Part shown: positions 1-11,974 of the stretch, in pieces
Position numbering within the stretch: the first letter of the stretch is position 1
Layout of the letters: the number at the start of each line of letters is the position of its first letter
From: Papilionanthe hookeriana x Papilionanthe teres
Taxonomy: Eukaryota; Streptophyta; Magnoliopsida; Asparagales; Orchidaceae
DNA length: 64,000 nt
NCBI GenBank assembly: GCA_022702705.1
Contig: CM040434.1
Span: 54,300,953-54,364,952 of the forward strand
Direction of reading: 5' to 3'
Notes under the pieces: model-generated
The model's input: the letters and a program-made list of their open reading frames with translations, nothing else
Database searches by the model: none
Told to the model about the DNA's origin: nothing
Program-made: the position numbers and the translations under genes

Positions 1-401
1 TACATTAAAAACCATTAAAATTAATTTCTACATTAATTAATAAATTGTAACTGAATTTTAATTAAATAAAAACAAAATTGAAATAATGAAATAAACTAAA
101 AAAAATTGAAATTTGTAAAATTTATTTCATTTTGAAATATTTACAAAATGAAACAAATTAAACAAATTAAATCGATTAACATAATATTTTAAAAAATATT
201 ATCTTTTACGTCGGAGTGAAACGCCTGAGCCAGACATATACAGAAATAGTTTTTACAGCGGTCGATGACACAACTGATGTTCTTGAAGTTTTTCAATATG
301 ATCGCTCTCAGTTGTGTCATTCGTAGAATCTCGTGACATCTAGTAAATTTGTTCATTGAGATTTGATGGAGAATATAATTGTGGTGTATTGAAATCCATG
401 C

Positions 402-1191
402 CTACATCATAAGTAGGCACAGACATGTGAATGTTTTGAAAAATTGAATCGAAGTCTCCACCAGTAGTGGTTGTCCACTGCAGGTTAAATGATGGAACCT
501 CAAATGCTGATGGTACTGCATAATTGGAGGGTACTGCATAACCGGAGGGTCTTGCATAATTAGAGGGTCCTGCATTGTTGAATGGTCATGCATAGCTGGA
601 GGTTCATGCATAATCGGAGTGTCTCGCAAATACTGATTGAACAGGATAAGCAGTTGTCTCTGGATATTATTGATCATGTGCTTCTTCAAATGACTATTTT
701 TGTGCTCTGCTAACAGAAGATCTCCTTGGAGCATTTGCTGTTGATCGCCTCGCTGCAGAGGAAGACGACCGACGTAGAGCGTTAGGGTTTGATCTACGGG
801 GGCTTTGGCGATCATGTTTGATATCTATGTTATGAGGTGACCCAGCTTCAAAATCATGTCGAAATGTCGTATAATTAATGTGCACTGATTCTTCCACTCT
901 GTGTGATAGCTCCAGAATCTCGTCGTAATCTTGTTTCATAGAACTAGCACTTGCTCCACGTTCCCCTCCATATCTTTCGGCGATGTTCTTAATACGAATA
1001 AAGGAATCGAGTTGTATGATTGGTAATTTTAAATGATTATGTATTATAATAATAATAAAAAGAATAGTAGTGGTTATAAGAGAATGCAAAAACTTAGCAT
1101 TATTTTCTCTCCTTTTGATCATGCATGATAGGTTTCTGGAGGCCAACTTGGAGGCTTCGCTAAGTAGAACAAAACTCAAGTTCAGTACCAC
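402..1191 (-). pseudogene. Unrecognised decayed coding region (two overlapping frames)
   Basis: Two minus-strand frames overlap here. The upstream one (about 694-1191) has a hydrophobic isoleucine-rich stretch, then a charged region with RYGGERG and an Arg/Ser-rich tail (repeated RRSS, RRSTANAPRRSS). The downstream one (402-815) ends in a hexapeptide repeat of the type PPxMQ(D/Y). They may be one protein split by a frameshift, or two exons of a former gene. The basic tail is reminiscent of the C-terminal extensions of plant mobile-domain (MAIN-like) transposon-derived proteins, but no diagnostic core domain is visible, so this is only a suggestion. I do not recognise the gene. The first 400 bases to the left are AT-rich sequence without a supportable feature. 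Confidence 0.25.
517..624. repeat. 18-bp minisatellite, six units
   Basis: Six consecutive 18-bp units with consensus TGCATAATTGGAGGGTCY. Because the unit is a multiple of three, it encodes on the minus strand a hexapeptide repeat (PP[IV]MQ[DY]). Units 4 to 6 are more diverged than 1 to 3. It lies inside the relic reading frame at 402-815. Confidence 0.75.
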
Positions 1192-1489
1192 TGCAAAAAA
1201 ATATATAATTATTCCTCTCCATCTCCTTCTACTGGGGTTTTTGGCACAATAAATTTTGGACGATTAATCCATACCTTGAGATATTGCACTTAGTCAATTT
1301 CTTCTTTACCTCGCTCATCGACTCTCTGAAAACCTTGAAAACCTTGTTTAATGGGTATGGGTTGAATTATCCTTACTCAATAAACGACGTATGTTTCTCT
1401 TCATTTCATCAAGTGTTAGGAGTTGTGAGACTTGAACGAGATAATTATGTCCACCAATATAGATTGGAGTGAAGTCTTCTATGAGTCGC

Positions 1490-2690
1490 AACTGTTAGTC
1501 ACTTTAAAAATACGTTTAATTTAATATCAATATATATAATTTTGGAAAATAATATTTTTATTTTGAAAATAAGAGACCAAACCGATCTCATATATTTAAT
1601 AGTTTAAATGATCGAACACAACATCGCAAGTGATGTATTTATCCCGAGGAATAGACACATTATTTGATAGCGATGCTCGATTAAATAAACTAAATAATTT
1701 ATGACATCCGTTTTAGTCTACGGAACATTTTTATGTTGACCAACAAGTTATCCTATTTAATATAGAATATTAAATACGTTTTATATTAAAGTGAGTTCCA
1801 AAGTTTTTTATAGAGGCAGACCCTTATAGTTATTTACATCTTAAATAATCGAATCCTCTTAAGAATACTCTCGATTCATATTAGTGGTTTTTCCTTCAAG
1901 AATTTTCCTTCAAGAATTTCAAAGTTTAAGTTTTCAATATTGGATAAAGTAATATCAAATGGGGGAGATCAAAAGAACAATTATTTATGTTGACCGACAA
2001 GTTCCCCTATCCTATGGGTTGGCTTAAATTTTGAAGAAATCATCATTAAGTGTTTTATCCTGTCAATTTTAATTGTTTAGTGCTTACGTTTGTATGATAT
2101 TGATCTTACAAATAGCCTGGAAGATAGGATGTTTTATGTTGTAAAGAACGACAACCTCAGAATCCTAAGACAAGTTAGAACTTCAATTGCAACATGATTG
2201 TGCAAAATTTTAAAGATAAGTTGAGGATTAATATCGCACTAGGTGGACTACCTCGAAGTTCTATGACTTGTTATTTAAACTAAGGGAAGAATTTTACTGT
2301 TGTAGACTTGTTTGCTCTCTTGAAGATGTCCTTCTGCAGGTCCTCATCGTGCTGCCCATGGTGTTTGCTCCAAGCTCCTCATTGAAGTAAAAGCCTTAAA
2401 ATATAAGGTTCAAAAGGTTTTATTATTTATGTTTTTAATGTTTTGGTTTTGTTGTTCGAGTGTCTTATTTAGGAAAATTTTAATTTAATTAGAGTGACAC
2501 TGGTTAGGATCTCACGGTCCCCTTATTCTGACATTACTATTTTCTTTCGAATTTAATTAGTTTAAACAAATTGTTAAGCTCATTTAAACCGTGAAAATCT
2601 CGTTATTAACCGTATGTTACCTCATATGAGGGATTCCCGTAATCCAAAATGAGTGATTTGAGGGTGTTTATTAGGTTTAAAAGTGTGTGT
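1490..2690 (-). repeat. Dispersed repeat R1, copy 1 (inverted)
   Basis: The reverse complement aligns by eye along its length with 49050-50330 and, less completely, with 59290-60280. Shared landmarks are the GGGAATCCC block, the paired hairpin units (2187-2205 and 2089-2112), the phrase AACTTCGAG and the GATCGAGC/TCATCAAGTAGTG type block. It ends about 200 bp upstream of the HMGA promoter. R1 has no coding capacity I can recognise; it is probably LTR or UTR sequence of a retrotransposon lineage. Confidence 0.6.
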
Positions 2691-2930
2691 AATTTTGAAA
2701 ATGTGTTTTGTTGTTTGTTGTCTTGAAAATATTTAAGTTTAATTTTAAAAAGGTTTAAAAAATAACTCAATAAATCTTTTTTTACGATAGAAAATTATGT
2801 ATCAGGATAATAAATTTAAGTCAGGTGTCTAATAACAGAACGCCACATGTTACCCTCCGCCCTAACTGTGAATATGCCCAAATTACCACGTTGTCCATAG
2901 GGTGACCCATTGGCCACTCTTCCCTCAGTT

Positions 2931-2939
2931 TTATATATA
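2931..2939 (+). promoter_or_regulatory. Putative TATA box of the HMGA gene
   Basis: TTATATATA lies about 320 bp upstream of the ATG at 3256. Two poly-A tracts (about 2943-2959 and 2965-2978) follow directly, then a pyrimidine-rich probable 5' UTR. Position and composition fit a plant core promoter, but no transcript evidence is available. Confidence 0.45.
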
Positions 2940-3255
2940 CAGGAAAAAAAAAAAAAAAAAAGGCAAAAAAAAAAAAAATCTCTCGGCTTTCCTCCACGCG
3001 AGCGATCCGCGTGCTCCCTCTGAACGCTTATCCGCCATCCGATCGATACCACATAGACGCATCTCAGCCGTCCCCTCCAATACGCCTTTATCCCTTTCTC
3101 AATATAACAATATTTTTTTCTCTTATTTTCAGAATATATCCTTCCAATTCCACCCTTTTTAGATCGCTTCACCTTCACTGCTCCCCTTTCTCGTTTCAAA
3201 ACTCGAATCTTTTTAACTCATCCAGACGTTGTTAGCTGCAGTCTTAACTTTCTCC

Positions 3256-3850
3256 ATGGCTGCCGCCCAGGAGGAGAGCAAATCCGCTTCTCATCCACCT
3301 TACACTGATGTAATAAAAATCTTAACTTCAACTCTACTTCCCAATCTAGACTAAAATCAAGCTAAATTTCACTCTTTTATACTTGCTGCAGATGATATTG
3401 GCCGCCATTGCTGATCTAAGGGAGAAAGACGTGTCCAGCAAACAAGCGATTTCAAAACAAATAGAGGCTACTTACGGAAACCGCCTACCGGCGGACCACT
3501 CTGCCATACTTTCCGATACACTCGCTAAACTCACGGATTCCGGCAAGCTATTGTTTGTAAAGAATAACTATCTGCTTCCGGATGCCGACGCTCAGCCGCG
3601 AAGAGGTCGTGGTCGTCCCCCGAAATCCAGGCCAGATCTTCCTGAAGGTGCAGCGCCTCAATCTCCGAAGCCGCGCAGTCTACCTGTGAAGAATAAAGAT
3701 CCAGCTTCTGCTCCTGCTGGAAGAAAGCGTGGCCGACCACCTAAGAATCCAAGTACAAATGATGATTCAGTTCAGCCGACGGGCCCGAAGCGCGGTAGGG
3801 GACGACCGCCTAAGGCGAGTTTGTCGACGGCGGAGGAATCTTCGGAGTAA
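3256..3850 (+). CDS. HMGA: HMGA-type AT-hook protein with linker-histone (H15) domain
   Basis: Two exons: 3256-3309 (18 codons) and 3392-3850, separated by an 82-bp phase-0 GT-AG intron (GTAATA...CTGCAG). The product is 170 residues. The exon junction YTD/MILAAIADL begins the H1/H5-type globular domain (about residues 16-80), with the typical SSKQAISKQIEATYGNRLP segment. Three AT-hooks follow: RRGRGRPPK, RKRGRPPK and KRGRGRPPK. In this plant family the protein is a nuclear chromatin factor that binds the minor groove of AT-rich DNA. Family members usually carry four AT-hooks and about 180-200 residues; here three are clear and a fourth may have decayed near SPKPRSLPVKNK. The start was chosen because MAAAQEES is a typical acidic N-terminus and the ATG is the first in frame. 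The gene appears intact and stands alone, bounded by an R1 copy on the left. The symbol names the family, not a specific orthologue. Confidence 0.9.
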
Positions 3851-5372
3851 GGTAGAGGAGGAGGTGATATGGGAGGTGGTGAAGGTTATGTACTACGGTT
3901 GGCTGTGATTAGATTTGTAGCTCTAGTTATTTTTGGGTTTTTTGTTTTGCTGTATAATGTGCTGTTGTCGTTTTGCAAATGAAAGTGACTGATTTGATGT
4001 CATGTTTACTGAGTTGCTGCTCTCATTTTCTCTGATTTTCTTTTATAATTTTCAACCTTTCCGTTTCGGTGAGTTGTAGATCCAGATAAGTGGTCCAGAT
4101 GAGTTAAAACTTGTGTTTTTTTGTTTTGTTTTATGTGAGGAAGACGATGTTGGAGTATTTGTGAGTTAAGAACTCCAGTTTTATGGTCTATTGTTCGTCG
4201 GCAAAGGAGGAAGGAGAAACTTTGCTCCTAAACTTTGCTCAAAGATGTGATTTTTTCTTAGCTATTAGTTTGCTTTTGATGTTTCAGGCTGGCATTTCTT
4301 GTTTGTCCGCTCTTGCGCCATGCAAACAATTAGCTTTTATTTATGATAAGAGTTAATAGTTTGCTTCATTTATTCTTCAGCTTTCTTTTGGTTTGAATGG
4401 CATGTTGTCGACTATTCTTGTTGCAAATACAATGTGATTTTAGTTGTCTAAGATTTAGGGTTTATGGTTTTTACGCATCTTCTATTTGAGTTCATCTCTT
4501 TGGGGAAATTTTTTAAAGTTAGATATTGGTTAATAAAGAGGAAGTTTTAATATCTCTTAGGAAAATGAGGTTTCTTGGATATTTTGTTCTGTGCTGTCAT
4601 AGTCTTAATTAAACACATAATTAAGACCTTATTTGATGCTGATTTGTGGATTTGTTTTATTTTAGTAAAGTGCATATTTGAAAGTTGTTTCAACATAACT
4701 TTAATTTTTTCTTGTTTTATGTTGTAGAGGACAATACTCGTTCAGCAAACATGATTTTTAAAGAAATTTTTGTTGCCAAATTGCATTGTGGTGCTAAAAA
4801 GTTGTATAAAATGATTTTGAAGATAAAGAGCTTGGCACTATGATGCTACAAAATGCAGTGATGTGGTGTTAGAACTTAATTGCTTAAACTACTAAATAAC
4901 GGGCTAATTTTTACATCAGTATTTCAGATGCATTTGGAGTCTAATGATTGGGCATCACGTGTTAGGTGGGTTTTATCACCATACACTCTGACCAATCAGA
5001 CATTAAAGTTCAGCATTTTATAATGTTGATTATAAAATTAGTTTTAGAATAGCTTTTTCAGACTATTGATGGAGTTTTCTCAATAGTTATGATGTGTGGA
5101 GACATTTGATGAAAGAGGGGGGGGGATTAAAGTATGGGAGTTAAGAAAGTGGAGTGTATTGAGTGATTTAAAAGTGGATTTAGAGAGAATATTAAAAAGC
5201 ATGAGGAGAAGAGAATCCAATGTGGATATATGTGAACAAAATTTTATTCTATCTTTCAATATCTTCTTTAACACTGTTGCTTTGTTTCAAATTTTGGATT
5301 AAAAAGGTGGAGGGTTGTGTGAAGTAATATAAAATTTTTGTTCAAAAATTATTTTATGAAATCTTTGGAGAG
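3851..5372. other. HMGA 3' UTR and intergenic sequence
   Basis: T-rich sequence typical of a plant 3' region follows the stop codon; the polyadenylation point cannot be fixed. From about 4000 on there is AT-rich sequence with no supported gene. The small open frames near 5080-5302 overlap each other on both strands and show no domain. Confidence 0.5.
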
Positions 5373-6316
5373 AAGTGTTGAAATGGTCCCTCCACTATTA
5401 AATAGGTCAATGTAATCATTGACTATTATAATGTATCAAATTAGTTCTCAACTATGTTAAGTGGGGTTGATGTAGTCACCTTTTTTTTAAAAAAAAATTC
5501 TGAAATTGGGGTTTAGCATGCTAAAAATAGAAGTTTTCTTTGGAATTATATTTTTAAAGGGCATGAGTTAAAATCCAAGAATATAGATGTTAGATATGAA
5601 TCAAATAATCATGTTTATTTAAATATAACAACTGTTATGAGACTTGTTTAATATGATTATCTAAAAAGTTAAATAATTAATATTATTGATTGTTTTCTCT
5701 CTTTAAAGAATATTAATGTAATTTTATTTATAATTATTGTAATTATAATAATTTATGAGTGATAATATACTACTCATAAAACTAATGTTTTTTCTTTCTT
5801 TCATATTTCATAAGCAATTTGTACGCTTGAATGAATATATAATGAGTTGTGTCTTAGGACTCATTTAATATCATATAAATAACATATTTTAAACAATGGT
5901 GATTTCAAATTAAAAAACAAGCCTTACCTCCCCTAACCACTGTCTCTCTTGATCGTTATCGTCCTGAAATGTCTTGTTGATGGCCCTTGGATGGAAGGCT
6001 TTTATATCCACAGACCCACTTATATTGATTTTACTGCTCTATCATCCTTGCTGATCGACTACCCTCCCCTTTGGTCATACGAAAGCCCTAGACTCTTTGT
6101 TCGGTGTTATGCCTGTAAATTAGGTAACAAAAGATTAAAACTCTTAAATACCCCTCTGCCCACCACTCTATTAAATTTAACCCCAATTTCAAAATTTTTT
6201 TTTAAGAGTTTGACTACTTCAACCCATTATAAAATAGTTTAGACTAATTTGATACTTTTAAAAGTCAAGGATTAAAATAACCCCCTCAATATAGTTGGGG
6301 GAATATTTTGACACTT
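5373..6316. mobile_element. Foldback element with ~105-bp terminal inverted repeats
   Basis: The first ~105 bp (from AAGTGTTGAAAT at 5373) align with the reverse complement of the last ~105 bp (ending ATTTTGACACTT at 6316). Landmarks paired between arms include ATCAAATTAGT, GGTTGA(A/T)GTAGTCA and the CCCTCCACTAT-type block. The interior is about 730 bp of AT-rich DNA plus a less AT-rich patch (about 5920-6130) with a 97-codon frame of no recognisable family. No clear target duplication was found. The class is uncertain; the size and long arms suggest a non-autonomous DNA transposon. Confidence 0.55.
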
Positions 6317-6367
6317 ATTAAATCATTTAGATCATTGTGTAAATAGGACATAATAGTGAAAAAATAT

Positions 6368-6425
6368 TAATGTAGCCACTAGCCTACCCCACTTAGTAGA
6401 ATAATGAGTTGTTGTATTTGATGTT
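6368..6425 (+). pseudogene. RTE-type LINE 3'-end fragment
   Basis: The stretch contains CCCCACTTAGTAGAATAA followed by a TTGTTG-rich tail. It matches the C-terminal codons and tail seen at the end of the RTE relic at about 45000-45040 (CCCCACTTAGTGGGATAA...). Only about 60 bp survive. Confidence 0.5.
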
Positions 6426-6429
6426 GTTT

Positions 6430-8200
6430 TCATATCTTATCTTGTTTATAATTCTAGGATTAGTGTTTTCATGTGTTTGTATGTTTTTTAGTAAAATTAT
6501 GAAACAATTGAGTAAATTTTTAGACTTATGATTACAATTTTACTATTGTTTGTATGAAATTTGAGTTCGAATGAGTACTTAGATTATAATTAATTAAATT
6601 TTTAAAAATTTTTATATGTACCTTCAAATTTATATTTATGCTCACTATATATCTCAGAGTTTTGCATTATGGCTGAATTTTACTAGAATTTAGGAAAAGA
6701 TTAAAGACAAATTAGATAATTTATTAAGTATATCAGATCCATAAAGCATAATTATAGTGATAACTTTCTATATAAGAAATAAAAAGTCAAAGGCTTGAGG
6801 TAGAATAAAGAGAGTGATAAAGAAATGTAAGAAAGAAGTCATGAAGAGAGAAGCTTATTAATTGATACTCTTCTGAATATCTTATATTTATAAGAAAATT
6901 TGAGGGCTTGAGCGTTACAGTAAAGCTTACATAATAATTAATACATTAATGATTAAATATATGGACATTTGACTCAGATTGCCCTGAGTGAGTACTTTGT
7001 GATGGACATTTGGTACATGGCACTCAAAGCCAACTCAATTGACCAACGGGTTGAGACCGTTTGGAAAGTAAACTTAAGGAGGTGGCATTTGAATATTGTG
7101 AAGTAGACTTTAAATTATCTATGGTTATAAGCTATTTATTGGAAGAATAGAAGCAATAGAAAATGGCAATCATAAGGTTGAATACTAAATAATTGCATAT
7201 TATTTTTAGTTTTAAAAATTATTATATATTATTAGTTTTAGTTTTAAAAATTATGTTATAATTTTTCTCCTACATTTAAGTTGTGATGTTGAAATTTGTT
7301 GAGTTTAATATTATCACTTTGTTAATTCATAACATGTACTTTAATAGTTATGGTTTTAAGATGTCTTATAATGAAGAAGTGCTAATATGTTCGAACGTAG
7401 ACTCCAATATTATCCTATTGAATCCAAAACTGTATGGGAGATGCCTATAGAAAAGAGTGCGACATAGAGTAAGAGAGTAGAGAGCTTGAAAATGGACAGT
7501 AAAATTGCGTAACCTTTATTCATGAAAATGAGCCCCTATATATAGGAATTGTGGATGTCTAACTACATTATGTACCATAGAAAAATAGATTCGACTTGGG
7601 ATTTTTTTTGTTACAATATTTTAGGGTCGGAAACCTGAAATGATGTCCGACTGAACGGAGTCGAGAGTTCAAGAAGGCATTCTACCAAATTTTAGGCCGG
7701 TGGCCATGTATCGGAGGCTTAAGAGTGCGATCGACTCAGCCATTTTTTTGGTGGCTATGGCTGAAGGGTGGACTGGGAGACCCCAGTGCGACTACTTTAG
7801 ATTGGAGAGATTTTCATCATTTGCCCAGCTTGGCTAAAGAATGCCGACAGACTCATCTGCATGAGCTTTGTGCTTGTAGACTTTAAGGAAGGAGGTCGAA
7901 TTATGCTCTTCTTTGAATTATCTCCTTCCCGTCCTGCAGATGCCGACTAAATAGACTGGGGCCCTTGACTACTTCTGGTTGGTCTTGGTCATGCACATCT
8001 TTATTTTTATTTGCCGTCAGATCTCTTTAAGATTCATGCTGACACATTTTTGATGTACATATTTAAGTTACTTGATTCTCTTGTTCTTTGATATCGACAA
8101 CTGCGATAAGGATAAGAGAATCTTAATTTTAAAAAATTTGTTAATATTCATGATTATTAAATACACAATAATTGAAGGTTCTATCATTATGTTCGAAGAA
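6430..8200. other. Intergenic sequence without a recognised gene
   Basis: Up to about 7400 this is AT-rich with no feature I can support. From about 7430 to 8200 base composition is more even and the sequence resembles LTR-like DNA (for example CCCCTATATATAGG near 7551), but no partner copy is present in the window, so it is left unclassified. Confidence 0.3.
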
Positions 8201-8203
8201 CCC

Positions 8204-8211
8204 TATAAATA
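8204..8211 (+). promoter_or_regulatory. TATA-like box before an interrupted ORF
   Basis: CTATAAATAGAG lies about 75 bp upstream of the ATG at 8283, a normal plant TATA-to-start distance with a short leader. It supports the view that the frame split by element A was once expressed, either as a gene or from an older LTR. Confidence 0.35.
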
Positions 8212-8282
8212 GAGAGAGTTGAAGAAAAAATTCATCTTATCTTACTCTTTTCGAGCTGTTCATCTTTTTTTATCTTTTGTCG

Positions 8283-8444
8283 ATGATAATGGAGAGTGCT
8301 ACCCACTCTAAGGCAACTAAGTTCGGTGAGGACAACCGAAGGATGGTTATCGAGGTGATGAAGCAGCAAGCGAAGGACTCTTCTAATAACATGCACCTTG
8401 AAAAGCCTCATGTAGTTGAGATGAGACTCCCAAAACAGGGTGAC
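8283..8444 (+). pseudogene. 5' half of an ORF interrupted by element A
   Basis: From ATG 8283 the frame runs 54 codons, open to the last base of the GTGAC target duplication. After element A, the same frame resumes at 16977 and continues 29 codons to TGA 17064-17066. The split frame is thus 83 codons, charged and lysine-rich, with no family I recognise. The joint lies exactly at the target duplication, so the frame was uninterrupted before insertion. It could be a small host gene, an exon, or the start of an older retroelement ORF. Confidence 0.45.
8440..8444. other. Target-site duplication of element A, left
   Basis: GTGAC immediately before the 5' LTR, identical to 16972-16976 immediately after the 3' LTR. 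Five-base duplications are standard for Ty3/gypsy integration. Confidence 0.85.
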
Positions 8445-10385
8445 TAACACGCCTAAAATATATACGCTTTTTGCTATATGATTTTACTCATTTTTGATGA
8501 CATTGCACTTTAAAAGAAGGTATTTTTCATGATTTATTGCAGGTATGATGATTTTAGGTGATTGGAGCAAAAAGAAGTAAAAACGGTGCAATTTGGAGCA
8601 AAAACGAGCAAGAAAATAAATTTTGGCTTGACACCTTTCGACAAGTCTTTCGATGCTTAATCTCTTTTACATTTCTTGCATATTTTTGAATGAGATTACA
8701 CTTTAAAGAAAAGTTGTTTTTATGCTTATTTTGTAGGACTATCTATTAGGAATGCAATGCAACTAAAATGGAGCGAATCAGAGCTGAAACGGGGCCAAAC
8801 GAAGCAAAATGGTGGAGTTGTACAGAATGGGCGGCGGCGGCGCCAGAAACTCGAGAGCACAAAAAATAGGGTGCCGGCAGAACCCTATTCAGCGCCAGCG
8901 GCGCCAGAAACCCGAGGGAACGATTTTTGGGCGTCGGCAGCGCCCAAACACGCGTCGGCAGCGCCCAAACATTGCGCTGGTGGCACCAGGAGCTGTTATT
9001 GGCCATATACATTGAATCTGGACGTTTTTCGGAAGGATTCTTCTTGCACCTCTTGGGAAATTCGTCTCTACACTATTTTAAACCGAATTTGAAGCAAAAA
9101 AAATGAAGAAGAGAGGAAAAACGTGGAGAGATCTTAAAATTGGAGTAGAAATGTAGATTTCTACCTTTTTGGAGAGATTTGTGAGGGAATTTTGAGAGAA
9201 TATGTAAGGGAATGTTCTAGCATTGCATGGATCCGCGGGAGACTTTGTGAGAGAGATTTTCATCTTTCTTTCAAGGGGAAAAAGCTAAGTATTGTGTTCT
9301 TCATTATCTTATGATTTTGTAAACACTTATTTTGTGAATTTGCTTTGAAATGAAGTTTTCCGTTGTGTTTTCTTCGTGGTTTGTGATGTCTTTCTCTTAC
9401 TCTTTCTTCTTATTTGGAAATAATGGCATAAGAAGATTATGCCATTGTTTTCATTTTACTTTTCTTTTGCAATGAGTAGGATTCATTTTTAGGATATTGG
9501 GATGCTTGCTAAAAGATGTTTTAATTATAAATGTGATGGTTTTTACTTGCACTTCATTTACATTACAAAAAGGGCCCGTTGTATTGTTAAAATTCGTTGT
9601 AATTGCATTGTCCCGAAAGGGCGGTGTAATTCTCAACAAAGTAGAACCACATTCAATGTGCGTGAATGAATTACGTAGTTCATGTGAGTTGAGTGCAAAT
9701 AAATAGAGAAATATGGTTTCATGGGCGTCGAATTGGAGGTTTCAGGGTAACAGGCTGAGATCCCCAATTTGATCTTAAAGTTTGGCAACTAAATCTAAGG
9801 TTAGCCTTCAGGTGAAGGGAAGTGGGAGCTCTGAAGTGGCAGCCAGTATCCTCCTAGCCTAACCTCGGATTTAGGGACTAAGCCTAGGATTTGCCAATGT
9901 TCTTTATAGCACTCTGAAGAGGGGGCACTCATAAGTGGGTAAAGAATAGGATTGCTCCTATTTGGCACATACAATATTTAATGCATCTCATTAGTATACA
10001 TTATCCAATTCATTACATAAGAATAGTAAATTTTATTATCTTAAAATTCATCAAACCAATTTATCCAAAAAGGGTTATCTTTAGTATTAATATTTGCATT
10101 AGGGCATAGTTATTATTCTTACATATAATCATCTACCTTTAGGAGTACTTGTTAGAAAAACCACTTATATCGACCTTCCAATCTAAAGTCTGATAATTGT
10201 AGACTAGAATTTGACTAAGAACCTCTTACCTCGCTTTCCTGTGGGATCGATAAATGGGACTCCATTAGAGTCTTGTATTACTTGATACGATACGCATACT
10301 TGCTATTGAAATTGTGACTTTACAAAATCATTATAAATATATAAATCTGAGGTCATAAGTTCTTCAATATAAAAAAATCGCATCA
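8445..10385 (+). repeat. Element A 5' LTR
   Basis: Aligns throughout with 15073-16971. It ends CGCATCA; the first bases are TAACACGCC where the 3' copy has TGACACACC, so the canonical TG has become TA. U3 contains a GC-rich block (8825-8990) with several GGCGCC-like palindromes. The conserved hairpin TTCTTTA/TAAAGAA is at 9900-9946, and the block shared by all LTRs of this window (GTGGGATCGATA... to GATACGCATACTTG) is near 10240-10305. Confidence 0.9.
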
Positions 10386-10391
10386 AGTTTT

Positions 10392-10409
10392 TGGCGCCGA
10401 TGCTAGGGA
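10392..10409 (+). promoter_or_regulatory. Primer-binding site of element A
   Basis: TGGCGCCGATGCTAGGGA starts six bases after the LTR end. It resembles TGGCGCCGTTGCCGGGGA, the complement of the 3' end of plant tRNA-Asp used by Athila-like elements, with several substitutions. Confidence 0.7.
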
Positions 10410-10742
10410 AGCTTCGGTAAGAATTTTTGGAGAATTTTAGTTGCAGTAATTAGGCTTAGAATTGGAAAACTTTAGTGTCATAAAATTTTGTTTGTGTGAA
10501 AAGTGTCTTTTTTTGTGTGAAAAAGTGTTGTGGAAAAAAAACTTTTTGTGTGAAAAATAAGGTGTTTGTGAAAATGTTTTGTTGTGTTGAAAATAACTTT
10601 CATTTTCTTTGTTTTATTGTTAATGTATTGTTTGTTGTGTTATATATGTAAAACAAAGGATCTGTAGGACTTGTGTCTTATGATCCCGAGTTAGAAAAAT
10701 GGAAAAAAATAAAAAAAACAGAAATGACTTGAAAAACTAGAA

Positions 10743-11935
10743 ATGGAAATGGAAAACATTCAAAATACTGACTTGGAAAATCATCATAAATCATTGAGGA
10801 ATTATGTAAGTCCTACGATAGATGAAATTCACTTAAGTATACAAAACTCTATCATAGAAGCTAACTCGTTTCAACTAAATCCAACGATTATCCAACTTGT
10901 ACAGAACAACCAGTTTGGGAGAACTCCTTTGGAGGATCCTTATTTACACTTATCTAGTTTTCTAGAACTTTGTGCTACATTTCGTTATAATGGCATGTCA
11001 GACGATGCTGTTAGGCTAAGGCTTTTTTTCTTTCTCACTAAGGGATAAGGCTAAAATGTGGTTATACTCATTAACATCTGGGTCTATTAAAAATTGGGAG
11101 GAGTTAACTCAGAAATTCCTAGCTAAATATTTTCCACCTTCAAGGACTACTAAACTTAGAAACGATATTATCTCATTTTTTTTCAGTATGAAGGGGAATC
11201 AATATACGAAACCTGAGAAAGATTTAAGGAACTACTAAGAATGTGTCCACATCATGCTCTACCAGATTGATTAATCATTCAAACTTTTTATAATGGGTTA
11301 GTAGGATCCCTTAGGTCTATTATTGATGCTGCTGCTGGTGGTTCATTAATGTCAAAAACATTTCATGAAGCGTATGTATTATTTGGAGAAATGGTTACAA
11401 ATGAATTTCATTGGCCCTCTGCAAGGGTAAATCATAAAAATGTAGATACAAATGCGACTGCAATTCTTGCATCTCAGATTGTTGCAATATCAAGGAATTT
11501 GGACCAATTTGGAATGAACCAACCTTAATTTACTTCTGTAAGTGTGGAAAGTTCATTAGGGCGTATGATTGATTCCAACTTATTATATGAGACTTTAAAT
11601 ACCATAAACAACCCATATTTTAACTTTTACAACCCATTTTGGAAGAACCATCCTAATTATAACTGGAATCATACTACTGAGGTTGGAAACCAACAGTGGG
11701 AAAAAAATCATGCAGATCCTAATGGAAGTTAGAATAGACATGGTAACACAAGATATAGGCCTTCACATCCACTGGACTCTAATATTGATCAACAATTTGA
11801 GGATAAGAAGATGTCTATAGATATAGTAGTATTGCAAACGAGAAACCAGTTGCAAAGTCAAAATGCTGCGATTAGAAACATAGAGAATCAACTGGGAGAA
11901 ATTGCTAATTCACTTAGTAATAGAACCAAATGAAC
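10743..11935 (+). pseudogene. gag: Element A gag (decayed)
   Basis: Three open stretches in changing frames: 10743-11048, 11056-11238 and 11544-11732. The first holds LHLSSFLELCATFRYNGM and the second KMWLYSLTSGSIKNWEELTQ and FLAKYFPPSRT, the retrotransposon gag core of the Athila type (W-x-F-x-x-KYFPPS). The last has NPYFNFYNPFWKNHPNYNW, typical of the gag C-terminal part. Gag forms the particle and packages RNA. Frameshifts at about 11045 and stops after 11238 disable it. The same region is at 22138-23340 in B and about 41410-42749 in C. Confidence 0.8.
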
Positions 11936-11974
11936 ACTTCCTAGCAACACTGAGATCAAATCTAAAGAGAACGA

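Noticed and set aside
2816..3235. Frames on both strands over the HMGA 5' region
   Set aside because: They overlap the promoter, poly-A tracts and 5' UTR, and encode low-complexity Lys or Phe runs.
10386..10410. tRNA genes at the tRNA-like sequences next to LTRs
   Set aside because: Only the 18-20 base primer-site complement is present; no cloverleaf could be built.
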